From assembly GCA_028290305.1 (NCBI GenBank), contig JAQGKC010000125.1, forward strand, positions 1-19,608: a stretch of DNA of 19,608 bases, given 5' to 3'. Made by a program: the position numbers and the translations under genes. The notes under the pieces are model-generated. The model was not told the DNA's origin. It worked only from the letters and a program-made list of their open reading frames with translations, and ran no database searches. Shown piece by piece: positions 7,666 through 15,447 of this stretch (position 1 is the first letter of the stretch; the number at the start of each line of letters is the position of its first letter). The DNA is from Bradyrhizobium sp. (GTDB taxonomy: Bacteria > Pseudomonadota > Alphaproteobacteria > Rhizobiales > Xanthobacteraceae).

Positions 7666-9176
7666 CAGACACTCCCCAAAATCAGAAGAAGCCGGATCGC
7701 TGTTCCTTCGTCATCTTCGGCGTTACCGGTGATCTGACGCACCGGCTGGTGATCCCCGCGCTTTATAACCTCGCGGCAACCAATCTGATGCCCGAGGACT
7801 ACTGCGTGGTCGGCATCGCCCGCAAGGCGATGTCGAACGACGACCTGCGCGACAGCCTGATGAAGGGCTTACGCGAATTCGCGACCCGCCCGGTGGACGA
7901 TGCGATCGCCAAGCGCCTTTTGGAATGCGTCACCTGCATTGCCGCCGATCTCAGGGAGCCGGCCTCGTTCGACAAGATGCGGGAGCAGCTCGAGAAGCTG
8001 GAGGCGGCGCGGAAAACCGGCGGCAACCGGCTGTTTTATCTGGCGACGCCGCCCGATGCGTTTGCGCCGATCACCCGTGAACTCGGCCGCACCGGCCTGC
8101 TGCAGGAGGAGAACGGCGCGTGGCGGCGGCTGGTGATCGAAAAGCCGTTCGGAACCGATCTCGCTTCGGCGAAAGCGCTGAATGCGGAGGTGCTGAAAAT
8201 CGTCGATGAACACCAGATCTATCGTATCGACCATTACCTCGGCAAGGAAACGGTCCAGAACATCCTGGTGCTGCGCTTCGCCAACGGCATGTTCGAGCCG
8301 ATCTGGAATCGCAATCACATCGATCACATCCAGATCACCGTCGATGAGAAACTCGGTGTCGGCCACCGCGGCAGTTTCTACGACGCCACCGGCGCGTTGC
8401 GCGACATGGTGCCCAACCATCTGTTCCAGTTGTTGTCGCTGGTCGCGATGGAGCCGCCGGCGCGATTTGACGCGCACACGGTACGTTCGGAAAAGGCCGA
8501 AGTGCTGGCGGCGATCCAGACCCAGAGCGAGGCCGAGGCGCTGAACAATTCCGTGCGCGGCCAATATCTGGGCGGCAAGATTGGCGACACCGAAATCACC
8601 GATTATCGCAAGACCGAGGACGTCAAGTCCGACAGCGCCACTGAAACCTATGCCGCGCTGAAACTCACGATCGATAATTGGCGCTGGGCTGGCGTCCCGT
8701 TTTATCTGCGCACCGGCAAGGCGCTCGGCATCAAGCGCACCGAGGTGGCGATCAAATTCAAGCAGGCGCCGTTTGCGATGTTCAGTTGCACCCCCGTGGA
8801 CCGGCTATCGCAGAATTACCTCGTCATCAGCATCGAGCCCACCGAAGGCATCACGCTGCAATTCAATACCAAGGTGCCTGGGCCGACGATTACGATCGAT
8901 GGCGTCGAGATGAAATTCCGCTACAAGGACTACTTCAAGGTTGAGCCGGCCACCGGCTATGAGACGCTGATCTATGACTGCATGATCGGCGACAACATCC
9001 TGTTTCAGCGCGCCGACAGCGTCGAAGCCGGCTGGCAGGCGGTACAGCCATTCCTGGATGCGTGGAAGAAGGCGGGCGCCAAGGGTCTTGAAACCTACAA
9101 AGCCGGCAGCGAAGGTCCTGAGGGCGCCGCCGAATTGCTAAGGCGCGACGGCCGCAGCTGGCGGAAACTCGGTTAG
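7662..9176 (+). CDS. zwf: Glucose-6-phosphate 1-dehydrogenase
   Basis: The 504-aa product oxidises glucose 6-phosphate to 6-phosphogluconolactone, the entry step of the oxidative pentose phosphate and Entner-Doudoroff routes. The cofactor loop is FGVTGDL (19-25). The next EKPFG motif is at 150-154, the active-site signature RIDHYLGKE at 188-196, and the probable catalytic base H253 in RDMVPNH. After GDL the usual R-K pair is replaced by [12 protein letters not shown], a variant that, from memory, occurs in rhizobial Zwf proteins. Translation starts at a GTG that overlaps the gnd stop (GTGA), with AAAGG 10 nt ahead, suggesting translational coupling. A perfect 15-bp tandem duplication covers the last codons and the stop, giving a second in-frame TAG just downstream. 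edd and eda are not in the window. Confidence 0.96.
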   Translation: MTDTPQNQKKPDRCSFVIFGVTGDLTHRLVIPALYNLAATNLMPEDYCVVGIARKAMSNDDLRDSLMKGLREFATRPVDDAIAKRLLECVTCIAADLREPASFDKMREQLEKLEAARKTGGNRLFYLATPPDAFAPITRELGRTGLLQEENGAWRRLVIEKPFGTDLASAKALNAEVLKIVDEHQIYRIDHYLGKETVQNILVLRFANGMFEPIWNRNHIDHIQITVDEKLGVGHRGSFYDATGALRDMVPNHLFQLLSLVAMEPPARFDAHTVRSEKAEVLAAIQTQSEAEALNNSVRGQYLGGKIGDTEITDYRKTEDVKSDSATETYAALKLTIDNWRWAGVPFYLRTGKALGIKRTEVAIKFKQAPFAMFSCTPVDRLSQNYLVISIEPTEGITLQFNTKVPGPTITIDGVEMKFRYKDYFKVEPATGYETLIYDCMIGDNILFQRADSVEAGWQAVQPFLDAWKKAGAKGLETYKAGSEGPEGAAELLRRDGRSWRKLG

Positions 9177-9190
9177 CGGAAACTCGGTTA
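9161..9190 (+). repeat. Perfect 15-bp tandem duplication at the zwf 3' end
   Basis: The unit GCGGAAACTCGGTTA occurs twice in direct succession (9161-9175 and 9176-9190), followed by G. Each copy encodes the end of Zwf and its TAG stop. Because 15 bp is five codons, the second stop (9189-9191) stays in frame. The duplication widens the zwf-pgl gap from 2 to 17 bp. Confidence 0.97.
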
Positions 9191-9193
9191 GTA

Positions 9194-9952
9194 ATGGCAC
9201 CGAACGATCATCGTCATCAGAACATCAAGGTGATCGCGGTTTCCGATCCGGTCGCGCTCGCAAAAACCGCCGCGGATCGTATCGTCGCCAGGATCGCCGC
9301 GAATGCCGGTCGCGTGGCAATTTGCCTCTCCGGCGGATCGAGCCCCAAGCAACTCTTTGAGTTGCTCGCGACCGACGCCTACCGAAGCCAAATCCCGTGG
9401 CACCGCGTGCACTGGTTCATCGGTGACGAGCGTTTTGTCCCAGCTGACGATCCATTGAACAATATGAGAATGGCGCGACAGGCCTTTCTGGATCGCTGCG
9501 CGCCGGCTGCCAACGTCCATCCGATTCCGACCGACGCCGCCGATCCCGACGAGGCCGCGCGCCGTTACGAGAGCGAGCTGAAATCATTCTATGGCGCAGA
9601 TGAACTGGATTCCGCCCGGCCGCTGTTCGATGTCGTGTTGCTGGGCGTCGGACCCGACGGTCACACCGCATCGCTATTTCCGGGGTATCCCGCCGTGGAA
9701 GAGACCAGGCGTTGGGTCATCGATGTCCCCAAGGCCCATGTCGAGCCATTCGTGCCCCGGGTCACCCTGACATTGCCGGCGCTCGGCTCCTGCCGCGAAA
9801 TGCTGTTCGAGGCCAGCGGCTCCGGGAAACGTCCGATCCTGACGCGCGTGTTTGGTGGCGAGGACCTGCCCGCGAACCGCGCGCATTCCCTGGGCGAGAC
9901 CATCTGGCTCGTCGATGCCGCGGCGCTGCCGGAGAATTTTCGTGAGCGATGA
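9194..9952 (+). CDS. pgl: 6-phosphogluconolactonase (DevB/SOL type)
   Basis: The 252-aa product hydrolyses 6-phosphoglucono-1,5-lactone to 6-phosphogluconate, between Zwf and Gnd. The family's three blocks are intact: CLSGGSSPKQLF (44-55), FIGDERFVPADDPLNN (75-90) and LGVGPDGHTASLFPG (140-154). Length is normal for the DevB class. The ATG lies 17 bp after the zwf stop, inside the reach of the duplicated zwf tail, and has no strong Shine-Dalgarno, so it may depend on ribosomes terminating at zwf. Its own stop overlaps the next gene by 11 bp. The assignment rests on the motifs and on its position between zwf and gntK. Confidence 0.95.
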   Translation: MAPNDHRHQNIKVIAVSDPVALAKTAADRIVARIAANAGRVAICLSGGSSPKQLFELLATDAYRSQIPWHRVHWFIGDERFVPADDPLNNMRMARQAFLDRCAPAANVHPIPTDAADPDEAARRYESELKSFYGADELDSARPLFDVVLLGVGPDGHTASLFPGYPAVEETRRWVIDVPKAHVEPFVPRVTLTLPALGSCREMLFEASGSGKRPILTRVFGGEDLPANRAHSLGETIWLVDAAALPENFRER

Positions 9953-10502
9953 CGCCGGCGCGATACCATGCGCGCTTGTCGTGATGGGCGTGTCCGGCTC
10001 GGGCAAGAGCACCATCGCGGATAAATTGGCCGAACGGCTCGGCTGGAGCTACGAAGACGGCGACAAATTTCATCCAGCCAGCAATGTCGCCAAGATGAGC
10101 GCCGGCCATCCCCTCACCGACGAAGATCGCTGGCCCTGGCTGCAGGCGATTGCCGACGAAATCGACCGGGTCTGCAAGGCTGGCGAGCGCGCGGTCATCG
10201 CCTGCTCTGCGCTGAAGCGCGCCTATCGCGACATTCTCGTGCATGGACGAAACGACGTTCGCATCATCTATCTCAAGGGCACCCAGGAATTGATCGCTAA
10301 TCGTCTCGCCGCGCGGAAGCATCATTTCATGCCGGCGGGCCTGTTGGACAGCCAGTTCAAGTCCCTGGAGCCGCCGGACATCGGCGAAAATCCCGTAACC
10401 GTATCGATTGACGCTTCGGTCGACGCCATCGTCGATGATATCGTCCGACAACTCGGGCTCAGTCCGGCCGACAGTACCACTCCCCGCAGGAACCGCTCAT
10501 GA
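9942..10502 (+). CDS. gntK: Gluconokinase (GntK type)
   Basis: The 186-aa product phosphorylates gluconate to 6-phosphogluconate with ATP and so feeds the same intermediate made by Zwf and Pgl. A P-loop GVSGSGKST occurs at 16-24, GDKFHP at 40-45, ACSALKRAYRD at 87-97, and RKHHFMPAGLLDSQF at about 125-139, as in the GntK/IdnK family. The chosen start is a GTG at 9942, which overlaps the pgl stop by 11 bp and has GGAG about 8-9 nt ahead; a start further upstream would lengthen the protein with sequence antiparallel to no known family feature, while a start at 9984 would leave only one residue before the P-loop glycine. The end overlaps the next gene by ATGA. Confidence 0.93.
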   Translation: MSDDAGAIPCALVVMGVSGSGKSTIADKLAERLGWSYEDGDKFHPASNVAKMSAGHPLTDEDRWPWLQAIADEIDRVCKAGERAVIACSALKRAYRDILVHGRNDVRIIYLKGTQELIANRLAARKHHFMPAGLLDSQFKSLEPPDIGENPVTVSIDASVDAIVDDIVRQLGLSPADSTTPRRNRS

Positions 10503-11311
10503 CCCGCATCGCTCTCGTCGTTTCCGATGTCGACGGCACGCTGCTGACCAAAGACAAGACCTTGACCGACGGCGCCAGGCGCGCGGTGCGGCGCCTGGAA
10601 GACAGCGGTGTCGGTTTCACCATCACCTCAAGCCGCCCGACGATCGGGATGCGGTTTCTGATCGAGCCGCTCGGGATCACGCTGCCGATCGGACCTTTCA
10701 ATGGAAGTTCCATCTGCGACCCGCAACTGAACCCGATCGAACAGCATCTGATCCCCGCCTCCGCGACGCAGCGCAGTCTCGATATCCTGAATGAATTCGG
10801 CGTCGATGTCTGGCTGTTTACCAACGATCTGTGGCTTACCCGCAGCGGCGACGGCGAATACGTGCCATTTGAAAAGCGTACCATCAAAGCCGATCCGACC
10901 ATCGTGGAAGATTTCACACCATATCTGCACGCGGCCTGCAAAATCGTCGGCGCCGGCTCCGATGCGGCGCTGCTGCAACGCTGCGAAGCCGAGATGCAGA
11001 AGGCATTGGGCGCGCAGGCCACAGCGGCCCGGTCGCAAAGCTATTATCTCGACATCACGCCACCGGGCTACGACAAAGGCACGTTCGTGCAGGCGATGGC
11101 CAAACGCCTGGGCATTTCGACCGATGCGGTCGCCACCATCGGCGACATGCACAACGACCTGCCGATGTTCAAAGTAAGCGGCATATCGATCGCGATGGGC
11201 AACGCCACCGACGACGTCAAAAAACACGCGACGCATGTCACGACGTCGAACGACGACGAAGGTTTTGCCGGCGCGATTGAGATTATTTTGAAAAATAATG
11301 AAGTTGGATAG
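10499..11311 (+). CDS. HAD-superfamily phosphatase, Cof/IIB type
   Basis: The 270-aa product has the four HAD motifs: DVDGT (10-14) with nucleophile D10 and acid D12, S44 in TSSRP, K193 in PGYDKG, and GDMHNDLPMF (215-224) with metal-binding D216 and D220. The C2B-type cap lies between motifs II and III (about 80-185), as in Cof-like sugar-phosphate phosphatases. The family hydrolyses a wide range of phosphorylated sugars and cofactors, so the substrate cannot be named. It is the last gene of the pentose-phosphate operon: its ATG overlaps the gntK stop (ATGA), with CAGGA 7 nt ahead. This position suggests a sugar phosphate or an inhibitory by-product of the pathway as substrate (inference). 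It is followed by stem-loop repeats that could terminate transcription. Confidence 0.9.
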   Translation: MTRIALVVSDVDGTLLTKDKTLTDGARRAVRRLEDSGVGFTITSSRPTIGMRFLIEPLGITLPIGPFNGSSICDPQLNPIEQHLIPASATQRSLDILNEFGVDVWLFTNDLWLTRSGDGEYVPFEKRTIKADPTIVEDFTPYLHAACKIVGAGSDAALLQRCEAEMQKALGAQATAARSQSYYLDITPPGYDKGTFVQAMAKRLGISTDAVATIGDMHNDLPMFKVSGISIAMGNATDDVKKHATHVTTSNDDEGFAGAIEIILKNNEVG

Positions 11312-11336
11312 TCGATAGTTTACGCGGCATTCCCGC

Positions 11337-11460
11337 GGGTCGTCCCGGCGAAAGCCGGGACCCATAACCCCTGGCGTCGACTGTGGCTCAAGGCATCTGC
11401 CACACTGCCAGAACGCGAGTCCGCGTCGTATAGGTCCCGGCGTTCGCCGGGACGACGCGG
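11337..11460. repeat. Inverted-repeat intergenic element with two stem-loops between convergent operons
   Basis: Two near-identical blocks face each other. The first contains a perfect 8-bp stem with a GAAA loop (11342-11361). The second contains an 8-bp stem with a GTTC loop (11434-11453). The blocks are also complementary to each other over about 20 bp, so the whole element could fold into one long hairpin. A GTCCCGGCGAAAGCCGGGAC-type element is, from memory, very common between genes of Bradyrhizobium and relatives. It lies between the ends of the HAD gene (stop 11311) and the GH15 gene (stop 11483), where it may act as a two-way terminator, although U tracts are absent. Confidence 0.85.
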
Positions 11461-11482
11461 CCTAATTTCCGTCGCAAGCTCC

Positions 11483-13285
11483 CTACTTCGACCGCTGCAG
11501 CACCGGCTTCTCGATCGGCTTCTTGGCATCGCTGAGGTTATGGGCGGTGTTGATCAGCGCGATGTGGGTCAGGGCTTGCGGGAAATTGCCGGTCTGGCGC
11601 CCTGCACCGGAATCGAACTCCTCTGCGAGCAAGCCCAGATCGTTCGCCACCCCGACCACGCGGTCGAACAGCACCTGCGCCTTGGCGATCTCGCCGGCCA
11701 GCACATAGGCATCGGCAAGCCAAAGACTGCAGGCGAGAAATGCGCCTTCGATCGGTTGCTGTTCGTCCGATATCTCACGCGGATCGTGCCGCAGCACAAA
11801 CCCGTCGCGCATCATGTATTTCTCGATGGCCTCGAGCGTGCCGCGAACGCGCGGATCTGATGCCGGCAGGAAGCCCACCGACGGCAGCAGCAGGATGCTG
11901 GCGTCGAGCAATTGCGATCCATAGGATTCGACAAACGTATTCTGGCTGGGATCGAAGCCCTTTTCGCAGACTTCGCGATGGATGGTGTCGCGCAGCCATC
12001 GCCACTGATCGAGCGGCGCGTCAAATCCGAACCGTTCGGCGCTTTTGATGGCGCGATCGAACCCGACCCATGTCATCACTTTCGACGAAACATAATGCTT
12101 GCCGTCGCCACGCCGTTCCCAGATGCCATTGTCCGGCCGATCCCAGACTTCCGCGAGATGCTTCAGTACGGCGCATTCCACATCCCATGTTCCCTTGTCG
12201 AGCTTCAGCTCGGCCACCCGCGACTGATGAAATGCGTCCATCAGTTCGCCGTATACATCGAGCTGCAACTGCGCGTGCGCGGCATTGCCGATCCGAACCG
12301 GCTGTGCGCCTTCGTAGCCGGGCAACCAGCCCGCCTCCCATTCCAGCAGGCGCCGCTGCCCCATGATGCCATACATGATCTGCATGCTTGCCGGCGCACC
12401 CGCGACGGCACGGAGCAGCCAGTTGTGCCAGGCGGAGGCTTCCTCGGTGTAGCCGCTGTTCATCAGCGCGAACAGCGTAAAGGTCGCGTCGCGCAGCCAG
12501 CAAAAGCGATAATCCCAGTTGCGGGCGCCGCCGAGTTTCTCCGGCAGCGACGCCGTTGGCGCCGCGACGATGCCTCCGGTCGGCCCATAGGTCAGCGCTT
12601 TCAGCGTGATCAGCGATCGCATCACGAGGTCGCGGCTCTCGCCCTTATAAGTGCAACGGCTGCACCATTCGGTCCAGAAATCCTCGGTGTCCTGCAAGGC
12701 CTGCGCGGGATTGACAAGGTCGGGAACCGGCAGATGCGATGGCCCGTAGGTGAGCACGAAGGGAATGGTTTCACCCTCGCCCACCTCAAAATCGGCCACC
12801 GTGGTCATGTCTTCGCCGTGCGTCTCGACCGGAGTGCGCAGCACGGTCATATCCTGTCCGGAAATCGCCAGCAGCGCGCCGTCTTCGCCTCGTTTGACCC
12901 AGGGGATATCCGCGCCGAACCCAAAGCGGATCACGAATTCCATTCGCAGCTTCACCCGCCCGCTCACGCCGCGCACCAGCCTGACGATATCGGAGGCGTT
13001 GCCGCGCGGCGGCATGAAGTCGATCAAGGCAACAACGCCGCTTGCGGTCTCGAAACGTGTCTCCAGGATCAGCGTATCGCCCCAGTAGCGGCGGGAAGTT
13101 TTCGTGACCTCTTCCGCGGGCGCGATCAGCCATCGGCCGTTCTTGCGCGTGCCCAGCAATGCCGCGAAACAGGCATCGGAATCGAACGTGGGCCAGCATA
13201 GCCAGTCGATCGATCCGTCGCGGCCGACCAATGCCGCGGTTTCGCAATCGCCAATCAATCCATAATCTTCGATTTTGCTGGACAA
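11483..13285 (-). CDS. Glycoside hydrolase family 15 protein (glucoamylase/trehalase-like)
   Basis: The 600-aa product is a bacterial GH15 enzyme, an inverting exo-acting glucosidase family that includes glucoamylases and trehalases. The N-terminal beta domain opens with SKIEDYGLIGDCETAALVG, typical of the family. The (alpha/alpha)6 barrel follows, with NWDYRFCWLRDA (256-267), the likely general acid E390 in PDNGIWE, and the likely base within the E555-E556 pair of LLAEEFD, then GNFPQALTHIALINTA. There is no signal peptide, so it acts in the cytoplasm on internal glucan or trehalose. The start is a TTG at 13285, 21 bp after the malQ stop, directly preceded by seven A's and without a visible Shine-Dalgarno. 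An in-frame stop upstream and the family N-terminus leave no better choice. Translation probably depends on malQ. Substrate choice between trehalose and maltodextrin is open. Confidence 0.9.
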   Translation of the reverse strand: MSSKIEDYGLIGDCETAALVGRDGSIDWLCWPTFDSDACFAALLGTRKNGRWLIAPAEEVTKTSRRYWGDTLILETRFETASGVVALIDFMPPRGNASDIVRLVRGVSGRVKLRMEFVIRFGFGADIPWVKRGEDGALLAISGQDMTVLRTPVETHGEDMTTVADFEVGEGETIPFVLTYGPSHLPVPDLVNPAQALQDTEDFWTEWCSRCTYKGESRDLVMRSLITLKALTYGPTGGIVAAPTASLPEKLGGARNWDYRFCWLRDATFTLFALMNSGYTEEASAWHNWLLRAVAGAPASMQIMYGIMGQRRLLEWEAGWLPGYEGAQPVRIGNAAHAQLQLDVYGELMDAFHQSRVAELKLDKGTWDVECAVLKHLAEVWDRPDNGIWERRGDGKHYVSSKVMTWVGFDRAIKSAERFGFDAPLDQWRWLRDTIHREVCEKGFDPSQNTFVESYGSQLLDASILLLPSVGFLPASDPRVRGTLEAIEKYMMRDGFVLRHDPREISDEQQPIEGAFLACSLWLADAYVLAGEIAKAQVLFDRVVGVANDLGLLAEEFDSGAGRQTGNFPQALTHIALINTAHNLSDAKKPIEKPVLQRSK

Positions 13286-13306
13286 TTTTTTTACCGGCTG
13301 GAGTAT

Positions 13307-15259
13307 CTATGCGTCAGTGGTTGCTCGCGTCCGTTCCCCCATCGCAGCCTTAAGCGCGGAAACGTCGATCGCCGCCGCAATCTTGTCGATCGCCAACGGC
13401 AGCCGCCGGCGCCAGTTCGGATGTTCGTTGACGGTGCCAGGAATATTGGGCTGGTCGATCACCCCCAACAGATCCTCCAGCGAGACCGCAAGCAGGCGCG
13501 ATTTGGTCCGCGCCAGAAAACTCGTGACAGCATAGAGATCGTCGCGGTCGATGGCGTTATGGCGCAGCACGTCGGTCAGCATCGTCAGCGCATGCCATCG
13601 CGCGTCGTCGCTTTCGCCGGGATCGATTCCGAGCGAGCGCTTCAGCGCGAGATCGCTGAATGAGCGCCAGCCCGCATAGGTCGACAGATCATGCGTATTG
13701 AAGGTGACAAGGGCGTTGGCCCTGTAATGGTCGATGCCTCGAAACGCGCCACGATCGTCACGCTCGAACATCATCACCAGGTACGACCAGATGCCCCAAT
13801 CCGCCATCTGCTCGCGAAAGCCTTCGGGCACGGTGCCGAGGTCCTCGCCGATCACCACGCAACGATGCGCCATGCTTTCCTGCGCGGTCGCAGCCAACAG
13901 CGCCTCGAACGGCATTTGCACATAGGCGCCGTTATTGGCGGCGAAACCGTGCGGCACGAGATAAAGCCGCTTGAGGCCCAGCACATGATCGAGCCGGATC
14001 GCGCCAGCGTGGCGCATCGAAGCCCGCAGCATCTCCCGATACGGCTCGAACGATTTGATTTCCAGACCGGCGGCGTTGAATCCTGCCAGGCCCCAATTCT
14101 GGCCAGCGGTATTCAAGGAGTCCGGCGGCGCACCGACAGCAAGATGGCGCGAAATCGCCACCTGCTCGTTCCAGGCATCGAACCCGTCGGATTGCACGCC
14201 GACGGCCACGTCGAGGTAGAGACCGACCTTCATGCCAAGCTTGCTTGCGAGATCGCGGCAAGATCGCAACTGCCGGTCGGCCGTCCATTGCACGAATTCG
14301 ACGAACTCGATCTCGGCCGCATCGGGCCCCTGCCGAAGTCCAGCGCATTTGGCCTCATCGGGTTGCCGCCATTGTTCGGGCCATTCCCACCAGGGCTTGT
14401 TGAATTTGTGCCGGAGCACCTCGAAGCAGGCGAACCGCGACAGCAGTGGCCCGCGCTCGGCGCGAAATTTTTCGAAGTCCTGCCGGCGACGCTTTGCCGG
14501 CTCGGCTCTGAATTTCTCGAACGCGGAGCGCAGCGCGCGCCATTTCAGTTCGGCGACGGCGACATAATCGACGATATCGCTCTGCCGCAGCCGGGCAATC
14601 GCATCCCTGCTTCCGGAAGAGACCCCGGCTAGTTTCTCGACGTCGATATAAAGCGCATTCAAAAACAGCCGGCTGTTCGGCGCATAGGGGCTGCAATCGG
14701 CGGGGCGGTCATCAAACAGCGCATGCAGGGGGTTGAGGCCGACACCGTCAGCCCCCAAACCATTAGCGAGTTCGATTAACCCTTCCAGATCGGTAAAATC
14801 CCCGATCCCCCAGTTACGCGCCGACCGGACCCCATAGAGCTGGACCGCCAACAACCAGCGCCGGTCGAAATCGCCGCCGAAAGTCTTTGGCGGTGCGACA
14901 ATCAGCGGCACTTCTTCAGTGAATGAAGAGGTATCGGTCAGATGCAGCCGGTAGGAACCTTCAGGCAAATCCGCCGGCCAGGTGATGACCCGATCATGGG
15001 TCTCGCCCTGCGCGATAACCTTAAGATCCGCAACGATTTTCCAGCGCAGCGGGAACGTGGCAGCCTGGCTGAGTTCGGTCCGCGAGGGCTGGCCGGACCG
15101 AACCACTACCGAATGACTGAGAAATCGGCGCGGCGTCTGAGCCGGCAAGGCATCGAGGATAATCCTCAGCGCCGCCGCGTCCGTCACATGCCGGTGACCC
15201 TGCCCGTCGATAAATTCGGTCTGGATTCCGAGGTCTTTAGCTCTGATGAAAAGGTCCAT
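13307..15259 (-). CDS. malQ: 4-alpha-glucanotransferase (amylomaltase, GH77)
   Basis: The 650-aa product transfers alpha-1,4-glucan segments between maltodextrins and releases glucose. The GH77 core starts with LYGVRSARNWGIGDFTDL (about 141-158) and SPYAPNSRLFLNALYID. The catalytic triad is readable: nucleophile D424 in IRLDHVLGL, acid/base E472 in VIGEDLGTVP, and D524 in FNTHDLSTYAG. The N-terminal 130 residues form the extra domain seen in proteobacterial MalQ. The start at 15259 fits the family N-terminus (MDLFIRAKDLGIQ), although no strong ribosome-binding site is seen; a GTG 18 bp upstream is an alternative. A short internal repeat of FEKFRAE occurs at about 247 and 262. It is the first gene of a two-gene operon with the GH15 gene and is divergent from glgE, with a shared 188-bp promoter region. 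Confidence 0.95.
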   Translation of the reverse strand: MDLFIRAKDLGIQTEFIDGQGHRHVTDAAALRIILDALPAQTPRRFLSHSVVVRSGQPSRTELSQAATFPLRWKIVADLKVIAQGETHDRVITWPADLPEGSYRLHLTDTSSFTEEVPLIVAPPKTFGGDFDRRWLLAVQLYGVRSARNWGIGDFTDLEGLIELANGLGADGVGLNPLHALFDDRPADCSPYAPNSRLFLNALYIDVEKLAGVSSGSRDAIARLRQSDIVDYVAVAELKWRALRSAFEKFRAEPAKRRRQDFEKFRAERGPLLSRFACFEVLRHKFNKPWWEWPEQWRQPDEAKCAGLRQGPDAAEIEFVEFVQWTADRQLRSCRDLASKLGMKVGLYLDVAVGVQSDGFDAWNEQVAISRHLAVGAPPDSLNTAGQNWGLAGFNAAGLEIKSFEPYREMLRASMRHAGAIRLDHVLGLKRLYLVPHGFAANNGAYVQMPFEALLAATAQESMAHRCVVIGEDLGTVPEGFREQMADWGIWSYLVMMFERDDRGAFRGIDHYRANALVTFNTHDLSTYAGWRSFSDLALKRSLGIDPGESDDARWHALTMLTDVLRHNAIDRDDLYAVTSFLARTKSRLLAVSLEDLLGVIDQPNIPGTVNEHPNWRRRLPLAIDKIAAAIDVSALKAAMGERTRATTDA

Positions 15260-15334
15260 TAGGCACGCTGTTTGCACGCAACGGTCTGGGACGTCGCGAA
15301 ATTCTCTAGATGCAGGAAGAGGATAGCCGTGTTT

Positions 15335-15359
15335 AACTCGCTGTCGTCCCCGCCGTTCC
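15335..15359 (-). promoter_or_regulatory. Candidate general-stress (EcfG/RpoE2-type) promoter for malQ
   Basis: On the minus strand a GGAAC box (15359 down to 15355) is followed after 16 bp by AGTT, which gives the GGAAC-N18-TT pattern described for RpoE2 in Sinorhizobium and close to the EcfG consensus. It lies 76 bp or more ahead of the malQ start. This is a motif match only. Confidence 0.5.
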
Positions 15360-15367
15360 CCGGGAAC
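15355..15367. repeat. 13-bp perfect palindrome carrying back-to-back GGAAC boxes
   Basis: GTTCCCCGGGAAC reads the same on both strands around a single central base. It places one GGAAC -35-like box on each strand in the middle of the malQ/glgE spacer. It could also be an operator for a dimeric regulator. Confidence 0.7.
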
Positions 15368-15388
15368 CAATGCCCGGCGAATGGCTTT
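15363..15388 (+). promoter_or_regulatory. Candidate general-stress (EcfG/RpoE2-type) promoter for glgE-treS
   Basis: GGAAC (15363-15367) is followed after 17 bp by CTTT (15385-15388), fitting GGAAC-N18/19-TT. It ends about 60 bp before the glgE start, a normal leader length. A TATATA stretch at 15390-15395 has no matching sigma70 -35 box. Confidence 0.5.
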
Positions 15389-15447
15389 GTATATAGGTAC
15401 GGCCCGCAAACGAAACGGGACGTCGTTTTCATGTCAATGGCATCACC

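Noticed and set aside
9852..9941. 30-residue extension of GntK from an ATG at 9852
   Set aside because: It would lie wholly inside the coding end of pgl in another phase, while a GTG with GGAG ahead at 9942 gives a normal-length gluconokinase.
11912..13201. 429-codon open frame on the plus strand
   Set aside because: Antisense shadow of the GH15 gene; no motif and no ribosome-binding site recognised.
15260..15409. 50-residue N-terminal extension of MalQ to 15409
   Set aside because: The extension would be read from within the divergent promoter palindrome, is rich in Arg/Val without family similarity, and MDLFIRAKDLG at 15259 fits the usual start.
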